Positions 5,004-5,316 of a stretch of 5,316 nt of DNA are shown here, piece by piece; the stretch's first letter is position 1, and every line of letters starts with the position of its first letter. The notes beneath the pieces are model-generated. The model worked only from the letters and a program-made list of their open reading frames with translations, was not told where the DNA came from and did not search any database. The DNA comes from Deltaproteobacteria bacterium (GTDB taxonomy: Bacteria; Myxococcota_A; UBA9042; DTJE01). Made by a program: the position numbers and the translations under genes. The stretch is from positions 1 to 5,316 of the forward strand of contig JADHTP010000236.1 of the NCBI GenBank assembly GCA_016784945.1. The letters run 5' to 3'.

Positions 5004-5030
5004 ATAGTATCGCTGGGGGCCTTTTGTCAA
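5004..5030 (-). promoter_or_regulatory. Probable grpE promoter
   Basis: The minus strand reads TTGACA (5025-5030) and TACTAT (5004-5009) with a 15-base spacer. The boxes are good but the spacing is short for sigma-70. The start would be near 4997, about 36 bases before ATG 4961. I see no convincing sigma-32 or CIRCE sequence. Confidence 0.45.
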
Positions 5031-5061
5031 CTTGATTCAGCCTTGGATCTAGCGGTTTCGA

Positions 5062-5316
5062 CTATGACTTATGGAACTTGAGAGTACCGCATTCTTCGAA
5101 TTCGAGGGTTGAGCGACAAGGCGCATTCTCCTCGGTTCCGGCAAGGTCGATTCTTTCGCCCAGGAATTTCGTCAGGATGGAGTTCCCATCGTCATCCGCG
5201 AGAAATTGAGGCAACGAATTTCTGAGAGCAATGGCAGTGACCAGTTCGGAGGGAGCCAGGCCGGGCCGGATGGTGCGGATCCACGAGCCGAAGGAGCGCC
5301 GGATCATGTCCGAGGT
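5062..5316 (-). CDS. C-terminal part of an unrecognised protein (84 residues visible)
   Basis: The minus-strand frame is open at the right edge and ends at a TAG at 5062-5064. The visible part begins TSDMIRRSFGSWIRTIRPGL and ends STLEFEECGTLKFHKS. An ATG is present at 5307, but the frame continues upstream of it to the edge, so the true start is probably outside the window. The sequence is soluble in character, with a basic first third, an acidic patch (ADDDGN) and two Cys near the end (APCRSTLEFEECG). No family is recognised. Its base composition is somewhat less GC-rich than that of its neighbours. It lies upstream of grpE in the same direction, but grpE has its own promoter in the gap (4962-5061). 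Confidence 0.55.
   Translation of the reverse strand, partial: TSDMIRRSFGSWIRTIRPGLAPSELVTAIALRNSLPQFLADDDGNSILTKFLGERIDLAGTEENAPCRSTLEFEECGTLKFHKS

Noticed and set aside
4962..5030. Longer GrpE starting from TTG at 5030
   Set aside because: That TTG is part of the TTGACA -35 box, and the added residues are not GrpE-like.
4962..5061. CIRCE or sigma-32 heat-shock element before grpE
   Set aside because: No TTAGCACTC-N9-GAGTGCTAA-like repeat is present, and the CCCCC run is too close to the TTGACA to serve as a sigma-32 -10.

Overview
This is a GC-rich bacterial window with closely packed genes, good Shine-Dalgarno sites and recognisable sigma-70 promoters. The protein types would fit a Desulfobacterota (former Deltaproteobacteria) genome: a tandem-ACT protein, a DHH phosphoesterase with the P-D-P-D-G variant motif, an IS1380 element and a GrpE. 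That placement is only an impression. Nothing here fixes the taxon.

Layout from left to right. Positions 1 to about 311 are the 5' part of an IS1380-family insertion sequence read on the minus strand. Its transposase is broken: about 52 N-terminal codons run straight into the second-catalytic-Asp region in another frame, so the middle of the gene is missing. Next is a minus-strand DHH/DHHA1 phosphoesterase (333-1406) with a very basic C-terminal tail. It is divergent from a plus-strand tandem-ACT protein (1479-1880). The 72-base gap between them holds two overlapping back-to-back promoters and a 7-bp inverted repeat that could be a shared operator.

Positions 1885-4130 hold a three-gene minus-strand operon. 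The order of transcription is a FadR-like GntR/FCD regulator (3426-4130), an extended short-chain dehydrogenase (2341-3429, overlapping the regulator by ATGA), and a 142-residue protein (1885-2313) that resembles the domain preceding some GMC/cholesterol-oxidase-type enzymes. The operon promoter is clear (TTGACA, 17 bp, TATTCT). Its predicted start point is covered by TGGCCCGACCA, which is close to the E. coli FadR operator core, and the regulator's recognition helix contains FadR's VTRTTLRE. The simplest model is an autorepressed operon for acyl-CoA, lipid or steroid-like metabolism. This is the most interesting part of the window.

Positions 4275-4961 encode GrpE on the minus strand with its own promoter and no dnaK or hrcA beside it in view. 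A 7-bp tandem repeat lies just past its stop codon. The right edge (5062-5316) holds the C-terminal end of an unrecognised minus-strand protein. I saw no tRNA, rRNA, CRISPR array or convincing intrinsic terminator.
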